Origin: an uncultured Clostridia bacterium
GTDB lineage: Bacteria; Bacillota; Clostridia; Oscillospirales; CAG-382
Reading direction: 5' to 3'
NCBI GenBank assembly: GCA_947628695.1
Contig: CANRAV010000008.1
Coordinates: 20,951-84,950, forward strand
Length of the DNA: 64,000 nucleotides
Made by a program: the position numbers and the translations under genes
The notes under the pieces: model-generated
Told to the model about the DNA's origin: nothing
The model's database searches: none
What the model saw: only the letters and a program-made list of their open reading frames with translations
Part shown: positions 1 to 7,745 of the stretch, one piece after another
How the letters are laid out: each line of letters starts with the position of its first letter
Position numbering within the stretch: the first letter of the stretch is position 1

Positions 1-1
1 C

Positions 2-241
2 ACCTGCAGGGGCGACCCCGCAAGCCACTTCGGCGGCCGCAAGGCGGCGGCTTTGCGGCGCGCCGCGCGGTTTTTTGTGAAGACGGCGGGCGAAGGCGGC
101 AGGATAAGGGTAAAGCTTTTCGGCATACCCTTCCGCGCGCGGTACAATAGGACGCGCTTTGACCTTTTGGAGCTTATAGTAAAGGACGGAAAACCGAAAC
201 GCCTTGTGCACACCAAGGGCGTTTTGAACACGGAGAACTGA
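2..241 (+). CDS. Partial hypothetical protein, 5' end outside window
   Basis: The frame is open from base 2 to a TGA ending at 241, so this is the C-terminal ~79 residues of a longer protein. The track's TTG start at 53 is only the first permissible codon. The fragment is basic (RKAAALRRAARFF) and ends in a hydrophobic/charged stretch around LFGIPFRARYNRTRFDLLEL. I do not recognise the family. The stop lies one base before the thrC start codon, so the two are probably translationally coupled in one operon. Confidence 0.55.
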   Translation, partial: TCRGDPASHFGGRKAAALRRAARFFVKTAGEGGRIRVKLFGIPFRARYNRTRFDLLELIVKDGKPKRLVHTKGVLNTEN

Positions 242-242
242 T

Positions 243-1724
243 ATGTTGTACGGCAGCACAAGGGGCGGCGACGAGGGTCGTTCGTCCGCCTATGTTATAA
301 AGAACGGCCTGGCTCGCGACGGCGGGCTTTTCGTGCCTATGGAGACACCCGCGCTTGACGGCGCGGCCTTGGACGCGCTCCTTCCGCTCCGCTACGCGGA
401 GAGGGCGGCAAGGATACTGCACCTGTTCCTTGACGACTACACGGAAGAGGAGCTTGCCTCTGCGGCGGAGGCGGCATACGCGAAGGCGCGCTTCGGCGCG
501 AACCCCGCGCCCGTGGCCACTGCCGGCGGGAACAGCGTTTTGGAGCTGTGGCACGGCCCGACAAGTGCGTTTAAGGACATGGCGCTGCAGATAATGCCCA
601 GACTTTTGTCGCTCTCGCTTGAAAAGTGCGGGGAGGAGCGCGACGCGCTGATCCTCGTCGCCACATCGGGCGACACGGGCAAGGCTGCCCTTGCGGGATA
701 CGCGGACGTGCCGCGTGTGAGAATACAGGTCTTCTACCCCGTGGACGGCGTAAGCCGCATACAGAAGCTGCAGATGCAGACGCAGGAGGGCAAAAACGTC
801 TCCGTCTGCGCCGTGAAGGGCAATTTTGACGACGCGCAGACTGCCGTAAAGCGCATCTTTGCAAGCGAAGCGGCCTCAAAGCAGCTTGAAGGACAGGGAC
901 TTTTCTTCTCCAGCGCCAACTCTATAAACTGGGGCAGGCTTGCGCCGCAGATTGTTTACTATGTATCGGCCTACCTCGATATGGTATCGGCAGGCGCCGT
1001 AAAGCGCGGGCAGGCGATAAACGTCACCGTGCCGACCGGCAACTTCGGCAACATCTTGGCGGCCTATATCGCAAAGCAGATGGGGCTTCCGATAAAGAAG
1101 CTTGTCTGCGCTTCCAACCGCAACAACGTGCTTACGGACTTCTTCGGCACCGGCGTTTACGACCGCCGAAGGCCGTTTTATACAACAACCTCGCCCTCGA
1201 TGGATATACTTATATCAAGCAACCTCGAAAGGCTTCTTTACTTCAGGCTCGGCACCGGGGAGTGCGCACGCCTTATGAAGGCGCTTGCGGACACCGGTAC
1301 CTACAGCATAGACGCGGGCACAAGATCGGCGCTTGCCGACGACTTTGCCGCGGGCTTCTGCCCGGAGGAAGAGACGGCGCAGACAATAAAGGCCTACTTT
1401 GAAAACGGCTATCTCTGCGACCCGCACACTGCTGTGGCTCTTTACTGCGCGGACAAGTACAGGGCGGAAAGCGGGGACAACACGCCCATGCTTGCGGTTT
1501 CCACCGCTTCGCCCTACAAGTTCCCGCAGGCGGTGCTTTCGGCCCTTGGGCTTCCCGTGCCGGAGGACGACTTCGGCTGTATAGACGCGCTGCAGGCAGC
1601 AAGCGGGGTTTGCCCGCCCGCGAACCTTGCGTCTCTGAAGGACAAGGGCGTTCGCTTTACCGCCGCCTGCGAGAAGGAGGACATCGGCGCGGCTGTCGCG
1701 GAGTTTGCCGCGATCAGGAGTTAA
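243..1724 (+). CDS. thrC: Threonine synthase
   Basis: PLP-dependent threonine synthase converts O-phospho-L-homoserine to threonine, the last step of threonine biosynthesis in the cytoplasm. The 493-residue protein is of normal length for the long ThrC class. It opens with the family signature LYGSTRGGDEG, and the PLP lysine is K111 within HGPTSAFKDMALQ. The phosphate-binding loop VATSGDTGKAA and the NSINWGRLAPQ segment follow. The ATG sits one base after the upstream stop, implying coupling. Its stop codon overlaps the stop of a convergent DUF1540 gene by 4 bases. There is no frameshift, and I consider the assignment secure. Confidence 0.97.
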   Translation: MLYGSTRGGDEGRSSAYVIKNGLARDGGLFVPMETPALDGAALDALLPLRYAERAARILHLFLDDYTEEELASAAEAAYAKARFGANPAPVATAGGNSVLELWHGPTSAFKDMALQIMPRLLSLSLEKCGEERDALILVATSGDTGKAALAGYADVPRVRIQVFYPVDGVSRIQKLQMQTQEGKNVSVCAVKGNFDDAQTAVKRIFASEAASKQLEGQGLFFSSANSINWGRLAPQIVYYVSAYLDMVSAGAVKRGQAINVTVPTGNFGNILAAYIAKQMGLPIKKLVCASNRNNVLTDFFGTGVYDRRRPFYTTTSPSMDILISSNLERLLYFRLGTGECARLMKALADTGTYSIDAGTRSALADDFAAGFCPEEETAQTIKAYFENGYLCDPHTAVALYCADKYRAESGDNTPMLAVSTASPYKFPQAVLSALGLPVPEDDFGCIDALQAASGVCPPANLASLKDKGVRFTAACEKEDIGAAVAEFAAIRS

Positions 1725-1912
1725 GACAGGTCTGTTTTAGGGCGAAAAGTTGCGCACACCGTCTCCGACGAGCAGCAGGCGTTCTCGGGGCCGACGGCTA
1801 TCTTCCCCGCCATGCACCTTCTGTCCCCGTCGTGAAATTCACAGCTTTTAACGGCACAGTTTATGCCCTTTACGCATTTTTCGTCGCCGCAGCCGCAGCT
1901 TTTTCCGTTCAT
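1721..1912 (-). CDS. DUF1540 domain protein
   Basis: This 63-residue protein contains the cysteine pattern of DUF1540: NCAVKSCEFHDGDRRCMAGK followed by CCSSETVCATF. It has nine cysteines, including an N-terminal SCGCGDEKC cluster, which suggests metal binding. The function of DUF1540 is not established; such proteins are common in spore-forming Clostridia. The ORF track gives a 408-aa ORF (to 2947), but only this last part is real, since the upstream part is antisense to the metallophosphoesterase gene. The ATG at 1912 is preceded by an AAAGG-type ribosome site. The gene converges on thrC with overlapping stop codons. Confidence 0.8.
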   Translation of the reverse strand: MNGKSCGCGDEKCVKGINCAVKSCEFHDGDRRCMAGKIAVGPENACCSSETVCATFRPKTDLS

Positions 1913-1993
1913 GTTTTGTACCTTGCCTTTCTTTGATATGCGGGTATTATGTGCAAAATTCAGCAATTTTATTACCTTAGGATGTGAATAAAA

Positions 1994-2344
1994 ATGTATC
2001 TTGCAAAGTATATCGCCTGTGCGCTTGTGTTTGCGGCGGCTGTTGTCTTCGTGGCGCGTACCTGCGACGCTACGGAAAGGAAAAGCCGCAGCGGCATGCT
2101 TGCGCGCGTGCTGCTTTCGTTCATTCTGTTTGCGCTGCTTACGGTCATATGGTATTACGCCACGGTTAAGAACTTCACCTTTAAGTGGTTCGTTAATGCC
2201 GTAAGGATCGTCTCTGCGGTTTTGTACCTGCTTGTTCTGCCGGACATTTGGCGCGACGGCAGGTACGCAAAGCCCGGTGCGGAGGCGCCGAAGGATTCGG
2301 ATGCTTCGGCGGCTTTGAAAGCGGAAGAAAAAAAGGAAGAGTAA
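1994..2344 (+). CDS. Small membrane protein, unknown function
   Basis: This 116-residue protein has an N-terminal hydrophobic helix (about residues 5-22), a second one (about 37-55, LLSFILFALLTVIWYYA) and a third (about 65-85, VRIVSAVLYLLVLPDIW). A charged cytoplasmic-type tail ends in KAEEKKEE. No catalytic motif is visible and I do not recognise the family. It ends 3 bases before the metallophosphoesterase start, so both are likely co-transcribed. The track start at 1994 is accepted, although the upstream ribosome site is weak. Confidence 0.65.
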   Translation: MYLAKYIACALVFAAAVVFVARTCDATERKSRSGMLARVLLSFILFALLTVIWYYATVKNFTFKWFVNAVRIVSAVLYLLVLPDIWRDGRYAKPGAEAPKDSDASAALKAEEKKEE

Positions 2345-2347
2345 AAT

Positions 2348-3046
2348 ATGCCGCTTTACACTATCGCCGACCTGCACCTCTCCGAGGGCGCAGATAAGCC
2401 CATGGACGTTTTCGGCCCCGCCTGGGCAAACCACAAGGCGCGGCTGGAGGCGGCCTGGAGGGCGCTTGTCGGCGAGGAGGACACCGTCGTAATACCCGGG
2501 GACATCTCCTGGGGCATGAAGTTTGACAGCGCGGAGAGGGACCTTCTCTTTATAGACAGCCTCCCGGGGAAGAAGATAATAGGCAAGGGCAACCACGACT
2601 ATTGGTGGAACACCCTTACAAAGCTTAACGCCTTTGTGGAAAGCATCGGCGCAAAGAGCATTCATTTCCTCCACAACAACGCCTACCGCGTAGAGGGCAA
2701 GGTGATATGCGGCACGCGCGGCTGGTTCCCGGACGCAAGCTACGGCGAGAACGACGCGAAGGTGGCCCTTCGCGAGGCAGGCAGGCTTCGCCGCTCGATA
2801 GAGTGCGGGCTTTCCCTTGCCGAAGAGGGCGACGAGCTTACCGTCTTCCTGCACTACCCGCCCGTCTTCGGCGGCGTGAAGTGCGCGCCTGTGGCGGAGG
2901 TGCTTGCGGAGTACCGCGTCCGCCGCTGCTACTACGGGCACCTGCACGGCGTGCCTGCGGCGGCGCTTGAGAAAAGCGTGGGATTTACCGATCTTTACCT
3001 CGTTTCTTCAGACAAGCTGGGGTTTACACCTCTTTTAATTGAGTAG
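2348..3046 (+). CDS. Calcineurin-like metallophosphoesterase
   Basis: The 232-residue protein has the metal-binding motifs of calcineurin-like phosphoesterases in order: IADLHLS near the N-terminus, VIPGDISWGM (about 48-57), GKGNHDYWW (about 77-85), FLHYPP (about 170) and YGHLHG (about 197). These residues coordinate the dinuclear metal centre. It lacks a signal peptide, so it is cytoplasmic. The substrate cannot be inferred; short clostridial proteins of this type are usually annotated only as metallophosphoesterase. It follows the small membrane protein by 3 bases and precedes the PLP enzyme by 24 bases, suggesting an operon. Confidence 0.88.
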   Translation: MPLYTIADLHLSEGADKPMDVFGPAWANHKARLEAAWRALVGEEDTVVIPGDISWGMKFDSAERDLLFIDSLPGKKIIGKGNHDYWWNTLTKLNAFVESIGAKSIHFLHNNAYRVEGKVICGTRGWFPDASYGENDAKVALREAGRLRRSIECGLSLAEEGDELTVFLHYPPVFGGVKCAPVAEVLAEYRVRRCYYGHLHGVPAAALEKSVGFTDLYLVSSDKLGFTPLLIE

Positions 3047-3070
3047 AACCGTTTTTAAGAGGAGCTTTTT

Positions 3071-4234
3071 ATGTTAGACAAGACAAATAAGCAGTTTGGA
3101 CGCAAGCCGGATTCCGTGGTTGTTCACGGATACGAGGGCTGCGACCCGCTTACCGGCGCGGTAAGCTACCCCATATATCAGACCACTACATACAGGAACC
3201 CGGGGCTGGGCTCCGACATACGCTTCAGCTACTCCCGCTGCGACAACCCGACAAGGCTGGAGCTTGAGAACACCGTGGCGCTTTTGGAGGGCGGGACGGC
3301 CGGCTTTGCCTTTGCAAGCGGGCTTGCCGCCGTGGCGGCGACCTTTTCGCTGCTCAAGTCCGGCGACCACGTGGTCATTTCGGACGACATATACGGCGGC
3401 GCTTACCGCCAGATGGAGGAAATTTGGAAGCCGCTTGGCGTGCTGTTTACCCCGGTTGACGTGGGGGACACGGCCGCGGTGCGGGCGGCAGTCTGCGCCG
3501 ACACGCGCATGATATACCTCGAAAGCCCCACAAACCCGATGATGAAGGTCGCAGACATTGCGGAAATCGCAAAGATAAGCAGGGACTGCGGTGCGATACT
3601 CGCAGTTGACAACACGTTCCTGACGCCGTATTTTCAAAAGCCCATCGCCCTCGGTGCCGACCTCGTCATACACAGCGGGACGAAGTTCCTTGCCGGCCAC
3701 CACGACACGACCGCAGGCTTTGTGGTCGTGAACGACGAGAAGCTGGAGGAGCGCATGCGCCTTATACTGCGGACGGAGGGCAGCGGCCTTTCGCCGTTCG
3801 ACAGCTGGCTTGTGATGCGCGGCATAAAGACGCTTGCACTGCGCATGAAGCGGCACGAGGAAAACGCCGTAAAGGTTGCGGATTTCTTAAAGACACATAA
3901 GGCTGTGGAGAAGGTCTACTTCGTCGGCGACCCCGACCACCCCTCGTATGAGGTGACAAAGAAGCAGACGACGGGCTTCGGCGGCATGATAAGCTTTACG
4001 CTTAAGGACGAAAGCAAGGTGGAAAAGGCGCTTTGCGGCGGAGACATGATAATGTTTGCGGAAAGCCTCGGCGGTACCGCAACGCTTATCACCTACCCGC
4101 AGACGCAGACGCACGCGTCCATCCCCGCAGAGGTGCGGCAGAAAATCGGCATCACCTCTAAGCTTATACGCCTCTCCGTCGGGATAGAGGACGCCGAGGA
4201 CATCATCGCCGACCTTGAGAAGATGCTGTCATAG
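3071..4234 (+). CDS. Cys/Met metabolism PLP-dependent lyase/synthase
   Basis: This 387-residue protein belongs to the gamma family of PLP enzymes (cystathionine gamma-synthase, cystathionine gamma-lyase, methionine gamma-lyase, O-acetylhomoserine sulfhydrylase). The PLP lysine is K205 in HSGTKFLAGHHDT. Other family marks are YSRCDNPTRLELE, the SPTNPMMKV segment and VDNTFLTPYFQKP. Length is typical. Sequence alone does not separate synthase from lyase. The start is ATG 3071 after AGAGGAG. The nearby thrC could share phosphohomoserine/homoserine metabolism. A repeat element directly follows the stop codon. Confidence 0.87.
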   Translation: MLDKTNKQFGRKPDSVVVHGYEGCDPLTGAVSYPIYQTTTYRNPGLGSDIRFSYSRCDNPTRLELENTVALLEGGTAGFAFASGLAAVAATFSLLKSGDHVVISDDIYGGAYRQMEEIWKPLGVLFTPVDVGDTAAVRAAVCADTRMIYLESPTNPMMKVADIAEIAKISRDCGAILAVDNTFLTPYFQKPIALGADLVIHSGTKFLAGHHDTTAGFVVVNDEKLEERMRLILRTEGSGLSPFDSWLVMRGIKTLALRMKRHEENAVKVADFLKTHKAVEKVYFVGDPDHPSYEVTKKQTTGFGGMISFTLKDESKVEKALCGGDMIMFAESLGGTATLITYPQTQTHASIPAEVRQKIGITSKLIRLSVGIEDAEDIIADLEKMLS

Positions 4235-4236
4235 GC

Positions 4237-4520
4237 CCCACCACTCACTACGTTCGCGGCGGGGGCCCCGATTTGTTTCCCCAAAAAATCTTACGATTTT
4301 TCGGGGACCCCGAATAGGCTAATAGGTTGGCTCTTGGGAAAATGCGATTTTCCCAAGAGCCTTCGGTTTATTATAGATTCCCGTTCACTCGCGTCTCGCG
4401 CCTTGCCCCCTCCGCGGGGCGGCGTCAAGGCACTCGCGGGAATCCAAGGAGAATTTTCCGCGGTACGTGCCCGCGGAAAATTCAAGTTTTATTGTATGCT
4501 CGCTTCGCTCGCGGGGCGGG
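4237..4520 (+). repeat. Family A palindromic repeat, copy A1
   Basis: Intergenic composite of consecutive palindromes. First comes a CCCCAAAAAATC...GATTTTTCGGGG hairpin. Then GGCTCTTGGGAAAA...TTTTCCCAAGAGCC, then an arm GATTCCCG pairing with CGGGAATC around a GC-rich core. Next is GAATTTTCCGCGG...CCGCGGAAAATTC, and finally GCTCGCTTCGCTCGC. The same order recurs at 12074, 47564, 58525 and 63488. No transposase is present, so it resembles a MITE/REP-like non-autonomous element. Confidence 0.85.
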
Positions 4521-4552
4521 AAGCGCGGCGCGGTACAATAGATGAAAGGCTT

Positions 4553-4575
4553 CATACGTGCGACCGGCCTAATTA
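4553..4575 (+). repeat. Family B repeat, truncated left end only
   Basis: CATACGTGCGACCGGCCTAA matches the left end of the full family B elements (for example at 7524), then the match stops. It lies between A1 and the hicAB promoter, indicating that repeats have been pieced together here. Confidence 0.6.
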
Positions 4576-4618
4576 TCGCTGCGTCGCTGCCTTCGTTGCC
4601 TTTTGGAAAAAACATCCA

Positions 4619-4647
4619 TTGACAAATACACACAAAGTGTGTATAAT
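4619..4647 (+). promoter_or_regulatory. hicAB promoter with palindromic operator
   Basis: TTGACA (4619-4624), a 17-base spacer and TATAAT (4642-4647) form a consensus sigma-A promoter. The spacer holds an inverted repeat TACACAC-AAA-GTGTGTA overlapping the -10 element. Such a site is a natural operator for the ribbon-helix-helix domain of HicB, giving autorepression. The operator role is inference; the palindrome is visible. Confidence 0.85.
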
Positions 4648-4670
4648 AGTATTGTTCGGGAGGACAGGTG

Positions 4671-4844
4671 ATGAAGACAAAAGACTTAATAAAGCTTTTG
4701 GAGAAAAACGGGTGGAAATTCGTACGTCACGGCGCAAATCACGACGTGTACGCCAAGGGGAAGGAAATAGAGGCAGTCGTCAGGCACAAAGAGATGGACG
4801 AAAGGCTGGCGCAGGCCATTATTAAACGCAGAGGCCTGAAATAG
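4671..4844 (+). CDS. hicA: HicA-type mRNA interferase toxin
   Basis: This 57-residue ORF is below the track cutoff. It has the HicA fold pattern: KDLIKLLEKNGWKFVRHGANHDVY, with the catalytic histidine in the HGxNHDxY motif, then AVVRHKEMDERLAQAIIKRRG. HicA toxins bind and cleave mRNA. The ATG is 7 bases after GGGAGG. The stop is 19 bases before hicB, whose product should neutralise it. Transcription should come from the operator-bearing promoter just upstream. The gene looks intact. Confidence 0.92.
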   Translation: MKTKDLIKLLEKNGWKFVRHGANHDVYAKGKEIEAVVRHKEMDERLAQAIIKRRGLK

Positions 4845-4863
4845 GCACGCGGGAGGTAAATTT

Positions 4864-5256
4864 ATGAAATACGCATATCCGATAATTTTAAGCAAGGGGA
4901 AAACAAGCGTGGTGGTCTACGTGCCGGATTTCGATATAAACACGGAAGGAGCCGACTACGCGGACGCGATAGAGATGGCGCGGGATGCCATAGGCATTGT
5001 CGGCATAGAGCTTCAGGACAGGGGGGAAAGCCTGCCCGTGCCCACGCCTGCGGGCGACGTAAAGGCGGAGGACGAAGGCGACATTGTGTCGCTTGTGGAC
5101 GTTGACTTTGCGGAATACCGTCGGCAAAATGCACAGCGCGCTGTACGCCGCAACGTAACGCTGCCGTCTTGGTTGGATTACGAGGCGGAGAAAAGCGGGA
5201 TAAACGTCTCTGCCGTCCTGCAAAAGGCGCTGAAGGAAGAACTTAGCTTGAGATAA
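4864..5256 (+). CDS. hicB: HicB-type antitoxin
   Basis: The 130-residue protein has an N-terminal HicB-like domain (YVPDFDINTEGADYADAIEM, about 18-37) that binds HicA. The C-terminal part NVTLPSWLDYEAEKSGINVS resembles a ribbon-helix-helix DNA-binding domain. It should neutralise HicA and repress the shared promoter through the TACACAC/GTGTGTA palindrome. The start ATG follows GGGAGGT. A second, closely similar HicB lies at 46715 without a HicA partner. A GC hairpin plus T-run terminator follows directly. Confidence 0.93.
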   Translation: MKYAYPIILSKGKTSVVVYVPDFDINTEGADYADAIEMARDAIGIVGIELQDRGESLPVPTPAGDVKAEDEGDIVSLVDVDFAEYRRQNAQRAVRRNVTLPSWLDYEAEKSGINVSAVLQKALKEELSLR

Positions 5257-5261
5257 GAATT

Positions 5262-5284
5262 GCGGAAAAAGCTTCCGCTTTTTT
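5262..5284 (+). terminator. Rho-independent terminator after hicB
   Basis: GCGGAA-AAAGC-TTCCGC stem followed by TTTTTT, starting 5 bases after the hicB stop. Confidence 0.85.
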
Positions 5285-5341
5285 CTTAAAAATACCATCC
5301 GCGCTGCGGACACCGCACTTCTTCACTCGCCGCCGGCGCAA

Positions 5342-5568
5342 CATACGTGCAGCAGGCCTAAACACAGTGAAAGCACCGCCTGCGTTGGCGGCTCGGGATT
5401 CCAAAGGGCTGTGCCCTTTGGGCCTAAAAAGCTATTGTTTTAAATAAGCCTTAAATAGAGAGCCATGAAGGGACCGAGTCCCTTCATATAAAAACACAGG
5501 CCGAGCGCGAGCTCGGCCAAGATAAAAAACAAAAAAGCGAAAAAGCGAGGCCGAGCGTGAGCTCGGCC
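5342..5568 (+). repeat. Family B palindromic repeat, copy B1
   Basis: Starts with CATACGTGC and contains three hairpins in order: CCAAAGGG/CCCTTTGG, TGAAGGGAC/GTCCCTTCA and GGCCGAGC/GCTCGGCC. The last hairpin is present twice here (5499-5518 and 5549-5568). Other copies are at 7524, 10619, 25352, 46457, 53398 and 54214. It sits immediately 3' of the first LRR/dockerin gene and may serve as its terminator. Confidence 0.87.
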
Positions 5569-5599
5569 TTAATAATAAAATCAATAATAAAGCACAGAC

Positions 5600-7342
5600 T
5601 TAGAACTCGGTGATGACGCCGGCGTCAAGCTGGAGTATGCGGGAGGCGTCGATATTGTTGACGGCGCTGTCGGCGTTCACGTCGGCAGCCGGGGAGGGGT
5701 CGGTGCCCTCAAGTTCGGCGTCGCCGGCGTCGTACCGCAGCACGAGAGAGGCGTCGATGTTGTTGATGCTTCCGTCGCCGTTGGCGTCTCCGAGCGCGGC
5801 GGGCACTTCAAGCATATCACCGCAGAAGATGCACACGTTGCCGTCATAGCAGTGAACGGTGCATTCCTCGCTCATCTTATACCAGTTCACGCTTTCGCCG
5901 TCTACGGTCGCGGTGCCGGTGACGGGGTAGTTTTCCTTTACGTAGTCGGTGGCTTCGATGCCGTCGGGCAGGATAAGGGAGTCTACGCTGTCGAGCAGGC
6001 AGCCGGCGGCGTATGCGCCGGTGAGTGCATTTGCAACGTAGGGCGACTTGACGTAGGCAAGCCCAAGCTCGTCGCAGCCGAGGAAGGCGCTGTCTTCGAT
6101 TTCCGCAACGCTTTCGGGGATGACAACGCTTGTGATGGCGCAGCAGCCGTAGAACGCGTTGGTTCTGACGGAGGTCACGCCGTCGGGTATTTCACTGACG
6201 CTGCAGCCCACGGCAAGCGCGTTTGTCGCCTTTTCGATGACGCAGTTGCCTTCGGAGCGGTAAACGGAGTTGCCGGCGCTAACGGTAAGCGCTTCAAGCG
6301 CGTCGCAGGCGCAAAGAATGCTTCCGTCCAGGAAGGCGACGTTTGCGGGGATGTTCAGGCTCTTTAGAGCCAGGCAGTTGGCGAACGCGTTGCGGCCGAT
6401 TTGGGAAACGCTGTCCGGAACGTAGACGCTTTCAATGGACGTGCAGTCCCAAAACGCACCGGTGCCGACGGAAGCGGTGCCCTCGGGCAGGGTCACGTCC
6501 GTAAGCGACATGCAGCGGTAGAACGCAAAGGTTCCGACGGAGGTCAAGCCCTCCGGGAGGGTTATGTCGGCAAGCGAGCGACACTCTGCAAAGGTGCTTT
6601 CCTCAATTGCCGTCACGCCCGACGGGACGGAAACGCCTGCAAGCGACCTGCAGCCGTTGAAGGCGTAGGCACCGATGGAGGTAAGGCTTTCGGGAAGCAC
6701 GGCGCTTTCAAGCGCGGTGCAGCGGTGGAACGCGTAGTCTCCGATGGAGGCGACGCCCTCCGGCACGGTTATGCCCGCAAGAGCGGAGCACCCGGCAAAC
6801 GCGCCGTAGCCGATGGAGACAAGCCCTTCGGGCAGCGAAACCTCCGCAAGAGACGAGCAGCCGAAGAAGGCGTACTCGCCAAGGGAAGTGACGCCCTCGG
6901 GGACGGTGACGCTTTCAAGAGAGGTGCAGTTGTAAAACACGCCGTTTCCCAGGGAGGTGACGCCCTCGGGCAGGGTCACGTCGGCAAGCGACGTGCAGAA
7001 GACAAACGCGCCTTCGCCTATGGAGGTGACGCTTTCCGGAACGGTCACGCTTGTAAGCGACGCGCAGTACATGAACGCCCACCGGCCGACGGAGGCAACG
7101 CCTTCCGTTATAACGACAGACTTGACGCTGTCGTAATAGTCGGCAATCCAAGGGTAGCTGCCGGAGGCGGAGTCGACCATCTCGCCTTCGCCGGAGACGG
7201 TCAGGGTGCCGTCGGCGGAAAGCTCCCAGCTAAGGTCGCCCCACTCGCCGCTTACGCCCTCCGCCGACGCGGGCAGGCCGACCGCGGAAAGCAGACTTAT
7301 AAGCAAAGCTGCGGTCAAAAAAAGGCTAAGTAGTTTTTTCAT
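5600..7342 (-). CDS. Secreted BspA-type LRR protein with C-terminal dockerin
   Basis: The 580-residue protein starts with a signal peptide (MKKLLSLFLTAALLISLLSA, cleavage near ASA-E). An N-terminal cap WGDLSWELSADGTLTVSGEG follows. Then come about 13 LRR_5/BspA repeats of the form LPEGVTSIGxxAFxxCxSL (about residues 70-420). A conserved module around DYVKENYPVTGTATVDG and CIFCG precedes a type I dockerin (about 518-580) with calcium loops DANGDGSINNID and DVNADSAVNNID. The second loop lacks the usual glycine. The dockerin should bind a cohesin elsewhere, displaying the LRR domain for adhesion or binding. No cohesin is in the window. It is the first of three paralogues. Confidence 0.9.
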   Translation of the reverse strand: MKKLLSLFLTAALLISLLSAVGLPASAEGVSGEWGDLSWELSADGTLTVSGEGEMVDSASGSYPWIADYYDSVKSVVITEGVASVGRWAFMYCASLTSVTVPESVTSIGEGAFVFCTSLADVTLPEGVTSLGNGVFYNCTSLESVTVPEGVTSLGEYAFFGCSSLAEVSLPEGLVSIGYGAFAGCSALAGITVPEGVASIGDYAFHRCTALESAVLPESLTSIGAYAFNGCRSLAGVSVPSGVTAIEESTFAECRSLADITLPEGLTSVGTFAFYRCMSLTDVTLPEGTASVGTGAFWDCTSIESVYVPDSVSQIGRNAFANCLALKSLNIPANVAFLDGSILCACDALEALTVSAGNSVYRSEGNCVIEKATNALAVGCSVSEIPDGVTSVRTNAFYGCCAITSVVIPESVAEIEDSAFLGCDELGLAYVKSPYVANALTGAYAAGCLLDSVDSLILPDGIEATDYVKENYPVTGTATVDGESVNWYKMSEECTVHCYDGNVCIFCGDMLEVPAALGDANGDGSINNIDASLVLRYDAGDAELEGTDPSPAADVNADSAVNNIDASRILQLDAGVITEF

Positions 7343-7409
7343 GGCTTTATTCCTTTCAAAAGCTTTGTTTCAAGGGACAAAGCGCGGCAAATGACGTCCC
7401 TTAAGTATC

Positions 7410-7437
7410 ATTATACATCAAAAGCATAATTTGTCAA
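7410..7437 (-). promoter_or_regulatory. Promoter of first LRR/dockerin gene
   Basis: Reading the minus strand: TTGACA (7437-7432), a 16-base spacer and TATAAT (7415-7410), about 67 bases before the ATG. It is consensus at both boxes. Confidence 0.8.
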
Positions 7438-7462
7438 GAAACCGCTTGAAAGCGAAGCTTGA

Positions 7463-7505
7463 AGTAATAGGTAATAAGTAATAGTGAATAAGTGTCTTCA
7501 CTCGC
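7463..7505 (+). repeat. Family C repeat (TAATAGTGAATAAGTG)
   Basis: AATAGGTAATAAGTAATAGT plus GAATAAGTG is a short AT-rich element that recurs near 25553, 25630, 50341, 55750 and 55925, often as facing inverted halves. Here it abuts the left end of B2. Its function is unknown. Confidence 0.6.
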
Positions 7506-7523
7506 CGCTTCGCGTCGGCGCTC

Positions 7524-7702
7524 CATACGTGCGACCGGCCTTTACACGGCGCAGGCGCGGCCTGCGTTGCCAGCTCGGGATTCCAAAGGGTGCCAACCCT
7601 TTGGCTCTAAAAAGCTATGTTTTTCTATAAACTTAACCCAAAACAGCCATGAAGGGACCGAGTCCCTTCATATAAAAACCAAGGCCGAGCGTGAGCTCGG
7701 CC
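7524..7702 (+). repeat. Family B palindromic repeat, copy B2
   Basis: Same order as B1: CATACGTGCGACCGGCC, the hairpin CCAAAGGGTTGG-type (here CCAAAGGGTGCCAACCCTTT), then TGAAGGGAC/GTCCCTTCA, then GGCCGAGC/GCTCGGCC. It lies 3' of the second LRR/dockerin gene. Confidence 0.87.
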
Positions 7703-7745
7703 ATAATAATATAAATAAATCAATAATAAATAATCAAAGCAAAGG

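Noticed and set aside
1913-2947. Upstream part of the 408-aa minus ORF ending at 1721
   Set aside because: It is antisense to the metallophosphoesterase and membrane-protein genes. Only the DUF1540 end is real.
6401-7333. 310-aa plus ORF opposite the first LRR gene (and 8559-9272 opposite the second)
   Set aside because: Periodicity is the reverse complement of the LRR repeats.
5600-7342. LRR repeats as a CRISPR-like or tandem DNA array
   Set aside because: The repeats are protein-coding with variable third positions and no spacer/repeat structure. No CRISPR array was seen anywhere in the window.
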